Shown: one piece after another, positions 1 to 8,699 of the stretch | Layout of the letters: each line of letters opens with the position of its first letter | Numbering within the stretch: position 1 is the first letter of the stretch | From: Ignavibacteriota bacterium | GTDB lineage: Bacteria > Bacteroidota > Ignavibacteria > UBA10030 > UBA6906 | Length of the DNA: 44,734 nucleotides | Direction of reading: 5' to 3' | NCBI GenBank assembly: GCA_003152875.1 | Contig: PMBF01000073.1 | Location: 510-45,243, forward strand | The notes under the pieces: model-generated | The model's input: the letters and a program-made list of their open reading frames with translations, nothing else | What the model was told of the DNA's origin: nothing | Database searches by the model: none | Made by a program: the position numbers and the translations under genes

Positions 1-458
1 GGCGGAATGGCAGACGCAACGGACTTTGACAGGAGCACCTGGGGAGTAATCCCCAGAGTGAATGGTGCCTAATTCGGCGAACCCCCTGGCATCAAGCCGA
101 GGCAACGCCGAGCTAAACGGTGCGCTCAGGTAGCCGGTCCCATCTGCCGGAAAGCGGCAACCCCTCGGGGTGACCTCCGTACCCGGCCGATAAAGAGCGG
201 CCGGCGAAGCCGGTCGTGGAGTGCGCGGGACGCAGCTCTTGCGCTCCGGGTGTGTTGTGAGGCGGCTGGAGAGGGTGAAGCCCGGTCCCTGGCGTGGCCG
301 AAACGTGTAGAGACTATACAGCACCCTCCCGCATGCGAACGGCGTTCCGGTCGGCATGCGGGATGAAGACATAGTCCGGACTACGATGCGAAAGCGACGT
401 AGTGAAGAAAATCCGTTGGTGGGCGACCACCGTGAGGGTCCGAATCCCTCTATCCCCA
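1..458 (+). tRNA. tRNA-Leu(UAA), split by a group I intron, 5' end cut by window
   Basis: The exons are 1-26 and 408-458. Joined, they give the anticodon stem ACGGA/UCCGU with loop CUUAAAA, so the anticodon is UAA and the intron sits after U34. The 3' exon holds a long class II variable arm (GGTGGGCGACCACC), a T arm GAGGG-TCCGAAT-CCCTC, and the 3' acceptor strand TATCCCC plus discriminator A. CCA is not encoded. The 5' acceptor strand (expected GGGGATA-like) lies just before base 1, so the gene is partial. The D-arm sequence GGCGGAATGGCAGACGC is typical of bacterial tRNA-Leu. Confidence 0.93.
27..407 (+). ncRNA. Group I self-splicing intron (IC3-like) in the tRNA-Leu anticodon loop
   Basis: The conserved core is visible. 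P element AATTCGGCGAA is at 71-81 and Q element AACGCCGAGCT at 104-114, pairing CGGCG/CGCCG as P4. R element GTGTAGAGACTA is at 305-316 and S element GAAGACATAGTCC at 365-377, with P7 pairing GACTAT (312-317) to ATAGTC (371-376). P2 contains TGGGGA/TCCCCA. P8 is a 9-bp CCCGCATGC/GCATGCGGG stem (about 328-362). P9 is CTACG/CGTAG with a GAAA tetraloop inside. The intron ends in the expected terminal G at 407. A G+C-rich insertion of about 170 nt lies between Q and R. No homing endonuclease is encoded. Family knowledge: the same insertion site and core are known from cyanobacterial and plastid tRNA-Leu(UAA). Confidence 0.92.
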
Positions 459-563
459 CTGCTGGCATGACTGCGGGTCAGAGTTCATCCCGGAGGTCCG
501 GACTCTTCCCGGGCATGCTTGCGGGGCCGACTGCCGGGATGCCGCCGGTTGGAGATGAAACTC

Positions 564-592
564 TTGCTTCCCGTGCAGTTTTTGCGTATCTT
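564..592 (+). promoter_or_regulatory. Promoter of tRNA-Val
   Basis: A -35 box TTGCTT (564-569) and a -10 box TATCTT (587-592) are separated by exactly 17 nt. Transcription would start near 599, about 10 nt before the tRNA. The rest of the 459-608 spacer holds nothing recognisable. Confidence 0.55.
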
Positions 593-608
593 TAGGGCCG
601 CATCATGC

Positions 609-682
<74 letters not shown>

Positions 683-696
683 CGCCTGCGCCGAAA

Positions 697-728
697 CGTC
701 CCGCGTCATACTGCGGGACGGTTTTTTT
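697..728 (+). terminator. Intrinsic terminator after tRNA-Val
   Basis: An 8-bp perfect stem CGTCCCGC (697-704)/GCGGGACG (713-720) with an 8-nt loop is followed by a run of seven T (722-728). It separates the tRNA from thrS. Confidence 0.88.
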
Positions 729-770
729 AAGGACGTCTCCCCAGAGGCGTGTCACAACGAGCGAAGCATT

Positions 771-2711
771 ATGGACCAGATCACCATCACCTTACCCGAC
801 GGCTCCCGGCGCGCAATCGAGCGCGGGGCAACCGGAAGAACAATTGCCGAGAGCATCGGGCCGCGCCTCGCAAACGACGCGCTCGCTATCGGCGTGAACG
901 GCGAGACGATGGACCTGGCCCGGCCGATCTCCGGGGACGCAGAGGTCCGGATCTACACCTGGAAGGACGACGAAGGCAGGCGCGCGTACTGGCACAGCTC
1001 CGCACACCTCATGGCGGAGGCGATCGAGGCGCTCTATCCCGGGACGAAGTTCGGCATCGGACCGCCGATCGAAAACGGGTTCTATTACGACATCGATCCC
1101 GGCGACAGGACCATGACCGAGATCGAGCTCCGGGCCATCGAAGGGAAGATGCGCGACCTCGCCCTCAAGGACAGCCTCTACCTGCGGGAGGAAAAATCAT
1201 GGGACGATGCCGTCGAATATTTCCGGAAGAAGGGTGACCAGTACAAGCTTGAGCTGCTGGAAGGGTTGAAGGGGCAGAACATTTCATTCTACCACTCCGG
1301 GAACTTCACAGACCTCTGCTCCGGGCCGCACATCCCGTCTGCCGGGAAGATCAAGGCGGTCAAGCTGCTGAGCATCGCAGGAGCGTACTGGCGAGGCAGC
1401 GAGAAAAACAAGATGCTCACCCGCATCTACGGCGTCACCTTCCCGACGCAGAAGGAGCTCGACGAGCACCTGCTGCGCCTGGAAGAGGCGAAGAGGCGCG
1501 ATCACCGGAAGCTCGGCCAGGAGCTCGAGCTCTTCCTCCTCACGCCCAAGGTCGGCGGGGGACTGCCTCTCTGGCTGCCGAAGGGAACGATCATCCGGGA
1601 GACGCTCGAGGGTTTTCTGCGCGAGGAGCAGCGGAAGCGCGGTTACCAGCCGGTCGTTACACCGCACATCGGCAACCTGGACCTCTACCGGACCAGCGGG
1701 CATTACCCGTACTACAAAGACAGCCAGTTCGCGCCGATCAAGATAGGGGACGAGGAGTATCTCCTCAAGCCGATGAACTGTCCGCACCACCATCAGATCT
1801 ATTTGGTGAAGCCGCGCAGCTACCGCGATCTGCCGCTCCGCCTTGCGGAATTCGGAACGGTCTACCGGTACGAGCAATCGGGGGAGTTGAACGGCCTCAC
1901 CCGGGTCCGTTCGTTCACGGTGGACGACTCTCACATGTACGTGAGACAGGACCAGCTCCGGGACGAGCTCTGCGATGTCATCGACCTGATCCAGAGAGTC
2001 TTCACAACGCTCGGATTCAGCGATTTCCGGACCCGCCTCTCGTTCCGGGACCCGAAAAACATGGAAAAGTTCGGGGGGGCGGAGGAGATGTGGGTGCAGG
2101 CCGAACAGGATATCAAGGCAGCAGCCGACCAGATGAAACTGAACTACTATGTGGGCATCGGAGAGGCGGCATTCTACGGGCCCAAGATCGATTTCATGGT
2201 CCAGGATGCCCTGCGCCGGACCTGGCAGCTCGGGACCGTACAGGTCGACTACGTCATGCCCGAGCGCTTCAACCTCGAATATATGGGGAGTGACGGGAAG
2301 AAGCACCGGCCCGTCATCATTCACCGGGCGCCGTTCGGGTCGCTGGAGCGCTTTATCGGAGTGCTGATCGAGCACTATGCCGGGGAATTCCCGGTCTGGC
2401 TCGCCCCTGTCCAGGCCGTCGTTCTCCCCATCACGGACGGCCAGCTTGATTATGCGAGGAAAGTTTCCGATGATATGAAGAACGGGGGCATCCGCACGGA
2501 GCTGGATGACCGGAACGAGAAAATCGGCTACAAGATCCGTGAATGGGAGACCAAAAAAGTCCCCTATATGCTTGTACTTGGGGACAAAGAGCGGCAGGCC
2601 GGCAACGCCGCCCTCAGGATGCACCGCAAGGGGGACCAGGGCGCTGTGGGTGTTGATGAAATCATTCGCCGCATCCAGGAACAAATCGTAGAAAAGCGAA
2701 TCACCATATAG
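771..2711 (+). CDS. thrS: Threonine-tRNA ligase
   Basis: Charges tRNA-Thr with threonine in the cytoplasm. The 646-residue length is normal for bacterial ThrRS. Domains in order: an N-terminal TGS domain (about 1-64), the second editing domain with HSSAHLMAEAI and CSGPHIPSAG zinc-like motifs (about 75-225), the class II catalytic core with motif 2 around YRYEQSGELNGLTRVRSF and motif 3 IIHRAPFGSLERF, then a C-terminal anticodon-binding domain from about 545. It leads the thrS-infC-rpmI-rplT-pheS-pheT cluster. The stop overlaps the infC ribosome binding site, indicating one transcript. No T-box leader was seen in the 42 nt between terminator and start. Confidence 0.97.
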   Translation: MDQITITLPDGSRRAIERGATGRTIAESIGPRLANDALAIGVNGETMDLARPISGDAEVRIYTWKDDEGRRAYWHSSAHLMAEAIEALYPGTKFGIGPPIENGFYYDIDPGDRTMTEIELRAIEGKMRDLALKDSLYLREEKSWDDAVEYFRKKGDQYKLELLEGLKGQNISFYHSGNFTDLCSGPHIPSAGKIKAVKLLSIAGAYWRGSEKNKMLTRIYGVTFPTQKELDEHLLRLEEAKRRDHRKLGQELELFLLTPKVGGGLPLWLPKGTIIRETLEGFLREEQRKRGYQPVVTPHIGNLDLYRTSGHYPYYKDSQFAPIKIGDEEYLLKPMNCPHHHQIYLVKPRSYRDLPLRLAEFGTVYRYEQSGELNGLTRVRSFTVDDSHMYVRQDQLRDELCDVIDLIQRVFTTLGFSDFRTRLSFRDPKNMEKFGGAEEMWVQAEQDIKAAADQMKLNYYVGIGEAAFYGPKIDFMVQDALRRTWQLGTVQVDYVMPERFNLEYMGSDGKKHRPVIIHRAPFGSLERFIGVLIEHYAGEFPVWLAPVQAVVLPITDGQLDYARKVSDDMKNGGIRTELDDRNEKIGYKIREWETKKVPYMLVLGDKERQAGNAALRMHRKGDQGAVGVDEIIRRIQEQIVEKRITI

Positions 2712-2722
2712 GAGAGACGTCC

Positions 2723-3397
2723 ATCGGTAAAGAAAAACGCCCGCGGATCAACGAAGAGATCCGAGTCACAGAGGTGCGGGTTATCGATCAGCACGGGGGG
2801 CAGCTCGGAGTCATGCTGCCTCAAGCGGCTATCAAGATGGCGAAGGAACGCGATGCGGACCTCGTCGAGATCGTGCCGAACGCAAACCCGCCGGTATGCA
2901 AGATCATCAACTTCGGCAAGTTCAAGTACGAGCTTGCCAAGAAGGACAAGATCCAGAAGAAACACCAGCACGTGTCACTCCTGAAGGAGCTGCGATTCCA
3001 TTCGAATACGGACACGCACGATTTCGACTTCAAGACCCGGCACGCCATCCAGTTCCTGGCGGACGGCCACAAAGTGAAGGCTTCGGTCGTGTTCAAAGGG
3101 CGGGAGATCACGTACAAGCAGAAGGGCGAAGAGATGCTCGCCCGCCTGTCCGAGAAGCTGAAAGACTACGCGAAGGTCGATCAGCCGGCGCACATGGAAG
3201 GGCGGAGCATGATCATGATCCTGACCCCGGAGCGCAAGAAGAAGGTGGAGACGAAGGCCGACGGCGAGGGCAAGGCGGATGCGAAGGGGACCGTCAAGGC
3301 AGAAGCGGCGGCAGAGGGAACAACAGACGCAAAACCCGGCGTTGCGCCCGGTGTGCAGGCAGAGCCAAAGCCCGTGACGAAGCCGCAGGAAGCATAA
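2723..3397 (+). CDS. infC: Translation initiation factor IF-3, AUC start
   Basis: Binds the 30S subunit and proofreads initiator tRNA and start codon. The conserved IF-3 N terminus ([15 protein letters not shown]) begins upstream of the first ATG/GTG/TTG-type start (GTG 2774). In this frame the only plausible start between the thrS stop and that motif is ATC at 2723, six nt after GGAGAG (2711-2716). Family knowledge: infC typically uses AUU/AUC, a codon IF-3 discriminates against, giving autoregulation. The N and C domains occupy roughly residues 8-175. The remaining about 45 residues are a Lys/Ala/Glu/Pro-rich low-complexity tail not needed for the core fold. Confidence 0.95.
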   Translation: MGKEKRPRINEEIRVTEVRVIDQHGGQLGVMLPQAAIKMAKERDADLVEIVPNANPPVCKIINFGKFKYELAKKDKIQKKHQHVSLLKELRFHSNTDTHDFDFKTRHAIQFLADGHKVKASVVFKGREITYKQKGEEMLARLSEKLKDYAKVDQPAHMEGRSMIMILTPERKKKVETKADGEGKADAKGTVKAEAAAEGTTDAKPGVAPGVQAEPKPVTKPQEA

Positions 3398-3416
3398 CTC
3401 GAAGGAAGCGATTCCC

Positions 3417-3611
3417 ATGCCGAAGATGAAAACCAGGAGCGCCGCGAAAAAGAGATTTAGGCTGACTGCATCCGGGAAGGTCAAGCGCTCGACAGCGTAC
3501 CGGAGCCACATCCTGACATCGAAGACCACCAAGCGGAAGCGCAAGCTGCGCGGACCGCACCTGGTCTCCAAGGCCGACCAGAAGAACGTCAAGATCATGC
3601 TGCAGGGCTGA
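3417..3611 (+). CDS. rpmI: 50S ribosomal protein L35
   Basis: Large-subunit ribosomal protein of 64 residues, the usual length. It begins [20 protein letters not shown], the family signature, and is strongly basic. It lies 19 nt after infC with AAGGA upstream of the ATG. The infC-rpmI-rplT order is near universal in bacteria. Confidence 0.97.
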   Translation: MPKMKTRSAAKKRFRLTASGKVKRSTAYRSHILTSKTTKRKRKLRGPHLVSKADQKNVKIMLQG

Positions 3612-3646
3612 CCGGCCGCCAGCGTGTAGATCCACCGCACCCCGTC

Positions 3647-3681
3647 CCGCTTCCGCCGGGACCCGGCGACGCTCGAAGCGG
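3647..3681 (+). promoter_or_regulatory. Hairpin in the rpmI-rplT spacer, possible L20 control site
   Basis: The 128-nt rpmI-rplT spacer is long for this operon and contains a stable hairpin: CCGCTTC (3647-3653)/GAAGCGG (3675-3681) continued by CGCCG/CGGCG (3654-3658/3664-3668). No T run follows, so it is not an obvious terminator. L20 represses its own operon by binding structured RNA in other bacteria; assigning that role here is inference. Confidence 0.3.
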
Positions 3682-3739
3682 CACCGCCTGCGGAGAGTCC
3701 GGGGGTGGCGGGTTCCATTCACCAACACCAAGAGCAACA

Positions 3740-4087
3740 ATGCCTCGTTCGCAGAACATCGTTGCCTCCCATCGCCGTCGCAAGCGCGTCATGGCGCAAG
3801 CGAAAGGCAACTGGGGTGCTAGAAGCAAAGTGTACACGGTCGCGAAGCATACCGTCGACAAGGGCATGCAGTACGCCTACCGCGACCGGAAAACCAAAAA
3901 GCGCCTGTTCCGGCAGCTCTGGATCACCCGCATCAACGCGGCCGCCAGGCTGCAGGGGACGACGTATTCGCGTTTGATCGCGGCGCTGAGCACCAAAGAG
4001 GTGGACATCAACCGCAAGGTGCTCGCCGAGCTTGCGGTAAGCAGCCCGACGGCCTTTGCCGAGGTTGTGAAGTTCGCACTCGCATAA
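3740..4087 (+). CDS. rplT: 50S ribosomal protein L20
   Basis: Large-subunit assembly protein of 115 residues, the usual length. The Lys/Arg-rich N terminus ([20 protein letters not shown]) and the globular part with [19 protein letters not shown] are characteristic. The start at 3740 places the conserved [15 protein letters not shown] at the N terminus. Downstream is a large hairpin separating it from pheS. Confidence 0.97.
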   Translation: MPRSQNIVASHRRRKRVMAQAKGNWGARSKVYTVAKHTVDKGMQYAYRDRKTKKRLFRQLWITRINAAARLQGTTYSRLIAALSTKEVDINRKVLAELAVSSPTAFAEVVKFALA

Positions 4088-4096
4088 TCCGCCACT

Positions 4097-4157
4097 GTCT
4101 TCCCATCCGTCCCGGCCCGCCAGACGGCGGGCAGGATGGATGGGAAGACGCGTTTTT
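4097..4157 (+). terminator. Large hairpin plus T run between rplT and pheS (terminator or attenuator)
   Basis: The 12-bp arms GTCTTCCCATCC (4097-4108) and GGATGGGAAGAC (4138-4149) enclose a second perfect stem GCCCGCC/GGCGGGC (4115-4121/4126-4132) with loop AGAC. TTTTT follows at 4153-4157. This has the form of an intrinsic terminator, ending 20 nt before the pheS ATG. No separate pheS promoter is evident, so partial read-through (attenuation) is likely. No Phe-rich leader peptide was seen. Confidence 0.75.
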
Positions 4158-4177
4158 CATCCCTTTCCCCACCTCCC

Positions 4178-5185
<1,008 letters not shown>

Positions 5186-5192
5186 CGCTGCC

Positions 5193-7610
5193 ATGAGAGT
5201 CCTGCAAAGCTGGCTGAAAGAGTATCTGAAATTCTCCATCCCGCCGGAAGAGCTGGTGGAACGGCTGACCATGCTCGGTCTGGAATTCGAAAGCGTGGAC
5301 CGGCTTGGAGAGAAATTCCGCGGGTTCGTGGTTGGACACGTGCTCGACTGCGCCAGGCACCCGAACGCCGATCGTCTCTCGGTCTGCTCCGTGCACGTGG
5401 GGAAGGAAACCCTGCAGATCGTGTGCGGGGCCCCGAACGTCGCCGCGGGGCAAAAGGTGGCCGTGGGCCTGATCGGGGCGGTGGTCCCGAGGAGGATGCA
5501 CGATCCGGCGGGGACTCCCCTGGTCCTCTCGCCGATAGCGATCCGCGGCGTCGACTCCCGCGGCATGATCTGCTCTGAGGCCGAGCTGGACCTTGGGCCC
5601 GAATCCGGCGGCATCATGGTGCTGGAGCCGAAGGCGAGGGCAGGCCAGCCGCTGGCGGTGTACCTCGGCCTCGACGATGTCGCCTACGATGTGGAGGTTA
5701 CACCCAACCGCCCCGACTGGCTGAGCCACATGGGGGTGGCGCGGGAGATCGCCGTCCTCACCGGCAGGAAGCCCGCACTTCCGCGTGTCAGGCTCCGGGA
5801 GGGGAAGACTCCCGTGACGAGTTTCCTGAAGGTCCGTGTGGCTGACCGCGTGAACTGTCCGCGCTTCGCCGCGCGCGTGATTCGCGGCGTCACGATCGCG
5901 CCGTCTCCCGCCTGGCTGCAGACCCGGCTGCGGAACGCCGGGTTCCGCCCCCGCAACAACGTCGTGGATATCACGAACTACGTCATGCTCGAGTGCGGCC
6001 AGCCCATGCACGCTTTCGACCACGCCATGCTGCGTGGAGGGACGATCATCATCCGCCAGGCGACGGAAGGGACAAGGTTCACCACGCTGGACGGCAGGGA
6101 GCACTCACTGCCTGCCGGGACGGTGATGGTGTGCGACGCTGAACGGGAGGTCTCGGTGGCAGGCGTGATGGGCGGGGCGAATTCCGAGATCAGCGAAGGA
6201 ACGGTCGATATCGTCCTGGAGAGCGCGTACTGGAAACCGGCTTCGATCCGCAAGACGGCGAAAGCACTCGGCATCGTCAGCGACGCATCACAACGCTTCG
6301 AGCGCGGGGCCGATCCCCAGGGAGTGAGGTACGCTCTTGACCGCGCGGCGGGGCTCGTTCTCGAACTGGCCGGAGGGACCCTCCTCAGGGGGGTGATCGA
6401 CGTCTATCCGAAGAAGATCCACGAGCGGGTAATCCGGATGCGGCCGTCGAGGGCGAACCTGGTGCTCGGCACCTCGCTGTCCGTCAGAGAGATGATTGCG
6501 CTGCTTGCCCTGCTGGATGTTCGTCCCGTGCGGCGAACCGGGAAGACGCTCGCGTTCAGGATCCCGGCCTACAGGGTGGACCTCCTGGAGGAGATTGACC
6601 TGATCGAGGAAATCGCCCGGGTGCACGGCTACGACAGGATCGATTCGAAAACCAGCGCAGCCATCGATGTCTCCCATCCCCTGGAGAAGGAGGATCCTGC
6701 AGCGCGGGTCCGTTCTCAGCTCGTCGGGATGGGGTTCCGCGAAGCGGTCACCAACTCCATGCAGGATGAGGCGCGGTCCGTTGCACCCGGAATCACCCCT
6801 GTGCGGGTGTTGAATCCGCTCAGCAAGGAGATGGCCGTCATGCGCTCCAGCCTTGTCCCCGGACTTCTTCAGGTGATTGCGCTCAACCAGTCGAGGGGCA
6901 CGCCGGATCTCCGTCTCTTTGAGATCGGCCACGTGTTCCGGGTGGATCCGGATGCGCCGACCCGCCTGGTCGGAGACTACGCTGAGGAGGAGCGCGCAGC
7001 TGTCATCTTGACAGGCGCGCGTCATCCCAGGCACTGGGATTCGGTTTCTCCCACAGTGGACCTCTATGACCTCAGGGGGGTTGTCGACGGCCTTCTGGAG
7101 GCTCTGGGGCTTGACAATAGCCGCTTTATTCCCTATCCTACCAGCGATGGTTTAATAGAGACCCCTCTCGGCGTTGAACTACATGGTGGTTACGCCGGCC
7201 TGATGGGCCCTGTTTCTCCGGGGATGGCATCCAGGTACGGGGTGGAGGGGGATGTGTTCGCAGCGGAGTTTCTGCTGTCGGCGCTTCGTCCGGGTGGGCG
7301 AAAGCCGTATGTTCCGCTCCCAAGGTTTCCAAAAGTGCGCCGCGATGTCGCGTTTACGTTCGACCGGAATATTGCTGCTGGAAATGTCGAGAACGAGATC
7401 CGCAGGGCCGGTGGAGAACTTCTGGTCGGCGTCGGCGTGTTCGATGTATATCAGGGCAAGGGTTTGCCGGAAGGGAAAAAGAGCCTGGCATTTGCCCTTG
7501 AGCTGATGTCCCTTGAAAGAACGCTCACCGATCCGGAAATCGATGCAGTGGTCGGAGGCATAGTCCGGCACATCGAGCAGAAGTTTGGAGCGGTGTTGCG
7601 GGGAGCCTGA
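5193..7610 (+). CDS. pheT: Phenylalanine-tRNA ligase beta subunit
   Basis: Non-catalytic/editing partner of PheS, 805 residues, full length. An EMAP/tRNA-binding OB fold (about 40-150; GHVLDCARHPNADRLSVC) is followed by the B3/B4 editing domain (about 210-390), B5 (about 410-485; LLEEIDLIEEIARVHGYDRI), the catalytic-like core (about 490-690) and a C-terminal FDX-ACB domain (about 710-805; PRFPKVRRDVAFTFD). Seven nt separate it from pheS, so the two subunits are co-translated. Confidence 0.96.
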   Translation: MRVLQSWLKEYLKFSIPPEELVERLTMLGLEFESVDRLGEKFRGFVVGHVLDCARHPNADRLSVCSVHVGKETLQIVCGAPNVAAGQKVAVGLIGAVVPRRMHDPAGTPLVLSPIAIRGVDSRGMICSEAELDLGPESGGIMVLEPKARAGQPLAVYLGLDDVAYDVEVTPNRPDWLSHMGVAREIAVLTGRKPALPRVRLREGKTPVTSFLKVRVADRVNCPRFAARVIRGVTIAPSPAWLQTRLRNAGFRPRNNVVDITNYVMLECGQPMHAFDHAMLRGGTIIIRQATEGTRFTTLDGREHSLPAGTVMVCDAEREVSVAGVMGGANSEISEGTVDIVLESAYWKPASIRKTAKALGIVSDASQRFERGADPQGVRYALDRAAGLVLELAGGTLLRGVIDVYPKKIHERVIRMRPSRANLVLGTSLSVREMIALLALLDVRPVRRTGKTLAFRIPAYRVDLLEEIDLIEEIARVHGYDRIDSKTSAAIDVSHPLEKEDPAARVRSQLVGMGFREAVTNSMQDEARSVAPGITPVRVLNPLSKEMAVMRSSLVPGLLQVIALNQSRGTPDLRLFEIGHVFRVDPDAPTRLVGDYAEEERAAVILTGARHPRHWDSVSPTVDLYDLRGVVDGLLEALGLDNSRFIPYPTSDGLIETPLGVELHGGYAGLMGPVSPGMASRYGVEGDVFAAEFLLSALRPGGRKPYVPLPRFPKVRRDVAFTFDRNIAAGNVENEIRRAGGELLVGVGVFDVYQGKGLPEGKKSLAFALELMSLERTLTDPEIDAVVGGIVRHIEQKFGAVLRGA

Positions 7611-7665
7611 AGCGGCACCAGATCACCATTCCACCCAACACGCACAGGACTGACGAGCAGGCAGC

Positions 7666-8007
7666 GTGGAGCAGCAACTCTCCGAGATCACCGGCGGCAA
7701 TGGCGCGGATGCGGGAGCGCTCGACAGGAGTATGCGGGCGTTGTGGGAAAGGGCGCAGCTGGCGGCTGAGGTCATTGCACGGTTGCGCGACGAGAAGAAC
7801 TCGTCGGAGCACCGCGTGCATGACCTGGAAGTTCGGCTCCGGAAGACAGAGCAGGAGTTGAAGGATGCACAGGAACAGCTGAAGGCACAACCTCCCGCGC
7901 AGGTCCCGCCTGACGACGGCCGCGCTCGCGTGTTCGCCAACGGCGAACGCGAAGCGCTGGCCGGCAAGGTGAAGGATCTGCTGGCAAAACTGGACGCGTA
8001 TCTGTAG
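7666..8007 (+). CDS. Small coiled-coil protein upstream of zapA
   Basis: No known family is recognised with confidence. It has 113 residues with a GTG start. Residues about 20-78 are strongly heptad-like (ERAQLAAEVIARLRDEKNSS and the following EVRLRKTEQELKDAQEQL), followed by a Pro/Gln linker and a short C-terminal helix (REALAGKVKDLLAKLDAYL). It sits 38 nt before zapA. Its place between pheT and zapA and its coiled-coil nature suggest a ZapB-like or other divisome-associated role, but this is only context. Confidence 0.65.
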   Translation: MEQQLSEITGGNGADAGALDRSMRALWERAQLAAEVIARLRDEKNSSEHRVHDLEVRLRKTEQELKDAQEQLKAQPPAQVPPDDGRARVFANGEREALAGKVKDLLAKLDAYL

Positions 8008-8045
8008 TCCCTTCGGGGACGTGAATCATCAGAGGTCTCTACCGG

Positions 8046-8336
8046 ATGACCGCCGACCGGAAAAGCATCAAGGTGAAGATCTTCGGCTCCGAGTATCCCC
8101 TTCGCGGCGACAGCGAGGAGTTTACACGGAACGTGGCGACGTACGTGGATGAGATGATCAGCTCCATCCACGAGAAGATCCCGGAACAGCCGACTCTGAC
8201 CGTCGCGGTACTCACCGCGTTGAACATCACCGAGGACCTCTTCAAAGAACGGGAGAAGTCAAGGGAAATGGCCACCATGGTGAGGGGAGAGATCGAGAAG
8301 CTAACGGAGTTTTTTGACACCTGCCTGCATGATTAA
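8046..8336 (+). CDS. zapA: Cell division protein ZapA
   Basis: FtsZ-ring-associated protein that cross-links FtsZ filaments at midcell. It has 96 residues, the normal size. The N-terminal beta-hairpin region (IKVKIFGSEYPLRGDSEEF) is followed by the long C-terminal helix for dimerisation (from about residue 28). It is preceded by a small coiled-coil gene and followed by a structured RNA that resembles 6S RNA; zapA next to ssrS is also the arrangement in gammaproteobacteria. Confidence 0.9.
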   Translation: MTADRKSIKVKIFGSEYPLRGDSEEFTRNVATYVDEMISSIHEKIPEQPTLTVAVLTALNITEDLFKEREKSREMATMVRGEIEKLTEFFDTCLHD

Positions 8337-8376
8337 GGCAAGGCGGACCGTTATGGTCCGCGGGCACGAGGTTGCC
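8337..8376 (+). other. Stem-loop just after zapA
   Basis: The inner stem GCGGACC (8343-8349)/GGTCCGC (8355-8361) with loop GTTAT is closed by GGCAA (8337-8341)/TTGCC (8372-8376). No T run follows, so it may be a 3' end-stabilising or processing hairpin rather than an intrinsic terminator. Confidence 0.45.
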
Positions 8377-8419
8377 TTCAGCGTTCTTTGCATACTGCTG
8401 CTCTGTCGTGTACGGAGTG

Positions 8420-8657
8420 AAATCCGCACCGCCAGCCGTCTCAACACAAAATAAAGAACCAACACTTTAGAGATGGGAGCTCGACTCATGGGCGTCGATT
8501 ACATGCCCCGGGCCAGTACGGCACTCTTGCGATGACATCCTGCATCCGCGGGACGAGCGAGAGGGGGAAGTAAAAGACGCACAGGCGTGCACCCACTGTG
8601 TTCGGAAGGGGTTCTTTATAAGTGCCTTTCTGGTACGGTTGTCTCGTGCGGATTTTT
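8420..8657 (+). ncRNA. ssrS: 6S RNA candidate (long rod-like RNA, zapA-rny interval)
   Basis: A nested series of complementary blocks folds about 238 nt into one long rod. The pairs are AAATCCGCAC (8420-8429)/GTGCGGATTT (8646-8655); AGCCGT (8434-8439)/ACGGTT (8635-8640); ATAAAGAACC (8451-8460)/GGTTCTTTAT (8610-8619); AACAC (8461-8465)/GTGTT (8598-8602); TGGG/CCCA (8474-8477/8592-8595); GCGTC (8492-8496)/GACGC (8576-8580); and CTCTTGC (8524-8530)/GCGAGAG (8557-8563) at the tip. A large, weakly paired region before the terminal stem could be the central bubble that mimics an open promoter. The 3' strand runs into TTTTT, like a terminator. Location after zapA supports 6S RNA. A weak promoter (TTGCAT 8388-8393, 17 nt, TACGGA) lies upstream. 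Identity is inference from structure and synteny. Confidence 0.68.
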
Positions 8658-8699
8658 ATTGCCCTTCCGATCCGGTTCTCCCTCACGTAAGGAGGCTGT

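Noticed and set aside
356-595. 79-codon ORF after the intron
   Set aside because: It lies over the intron 3' part and tRNA exon; no intron endonuclease motif.
1284-2684. 466-codon minus-strand frame
   Set aside because: Antisense to thrS, whose catalytic and editing motifs are intact on the plus strand.
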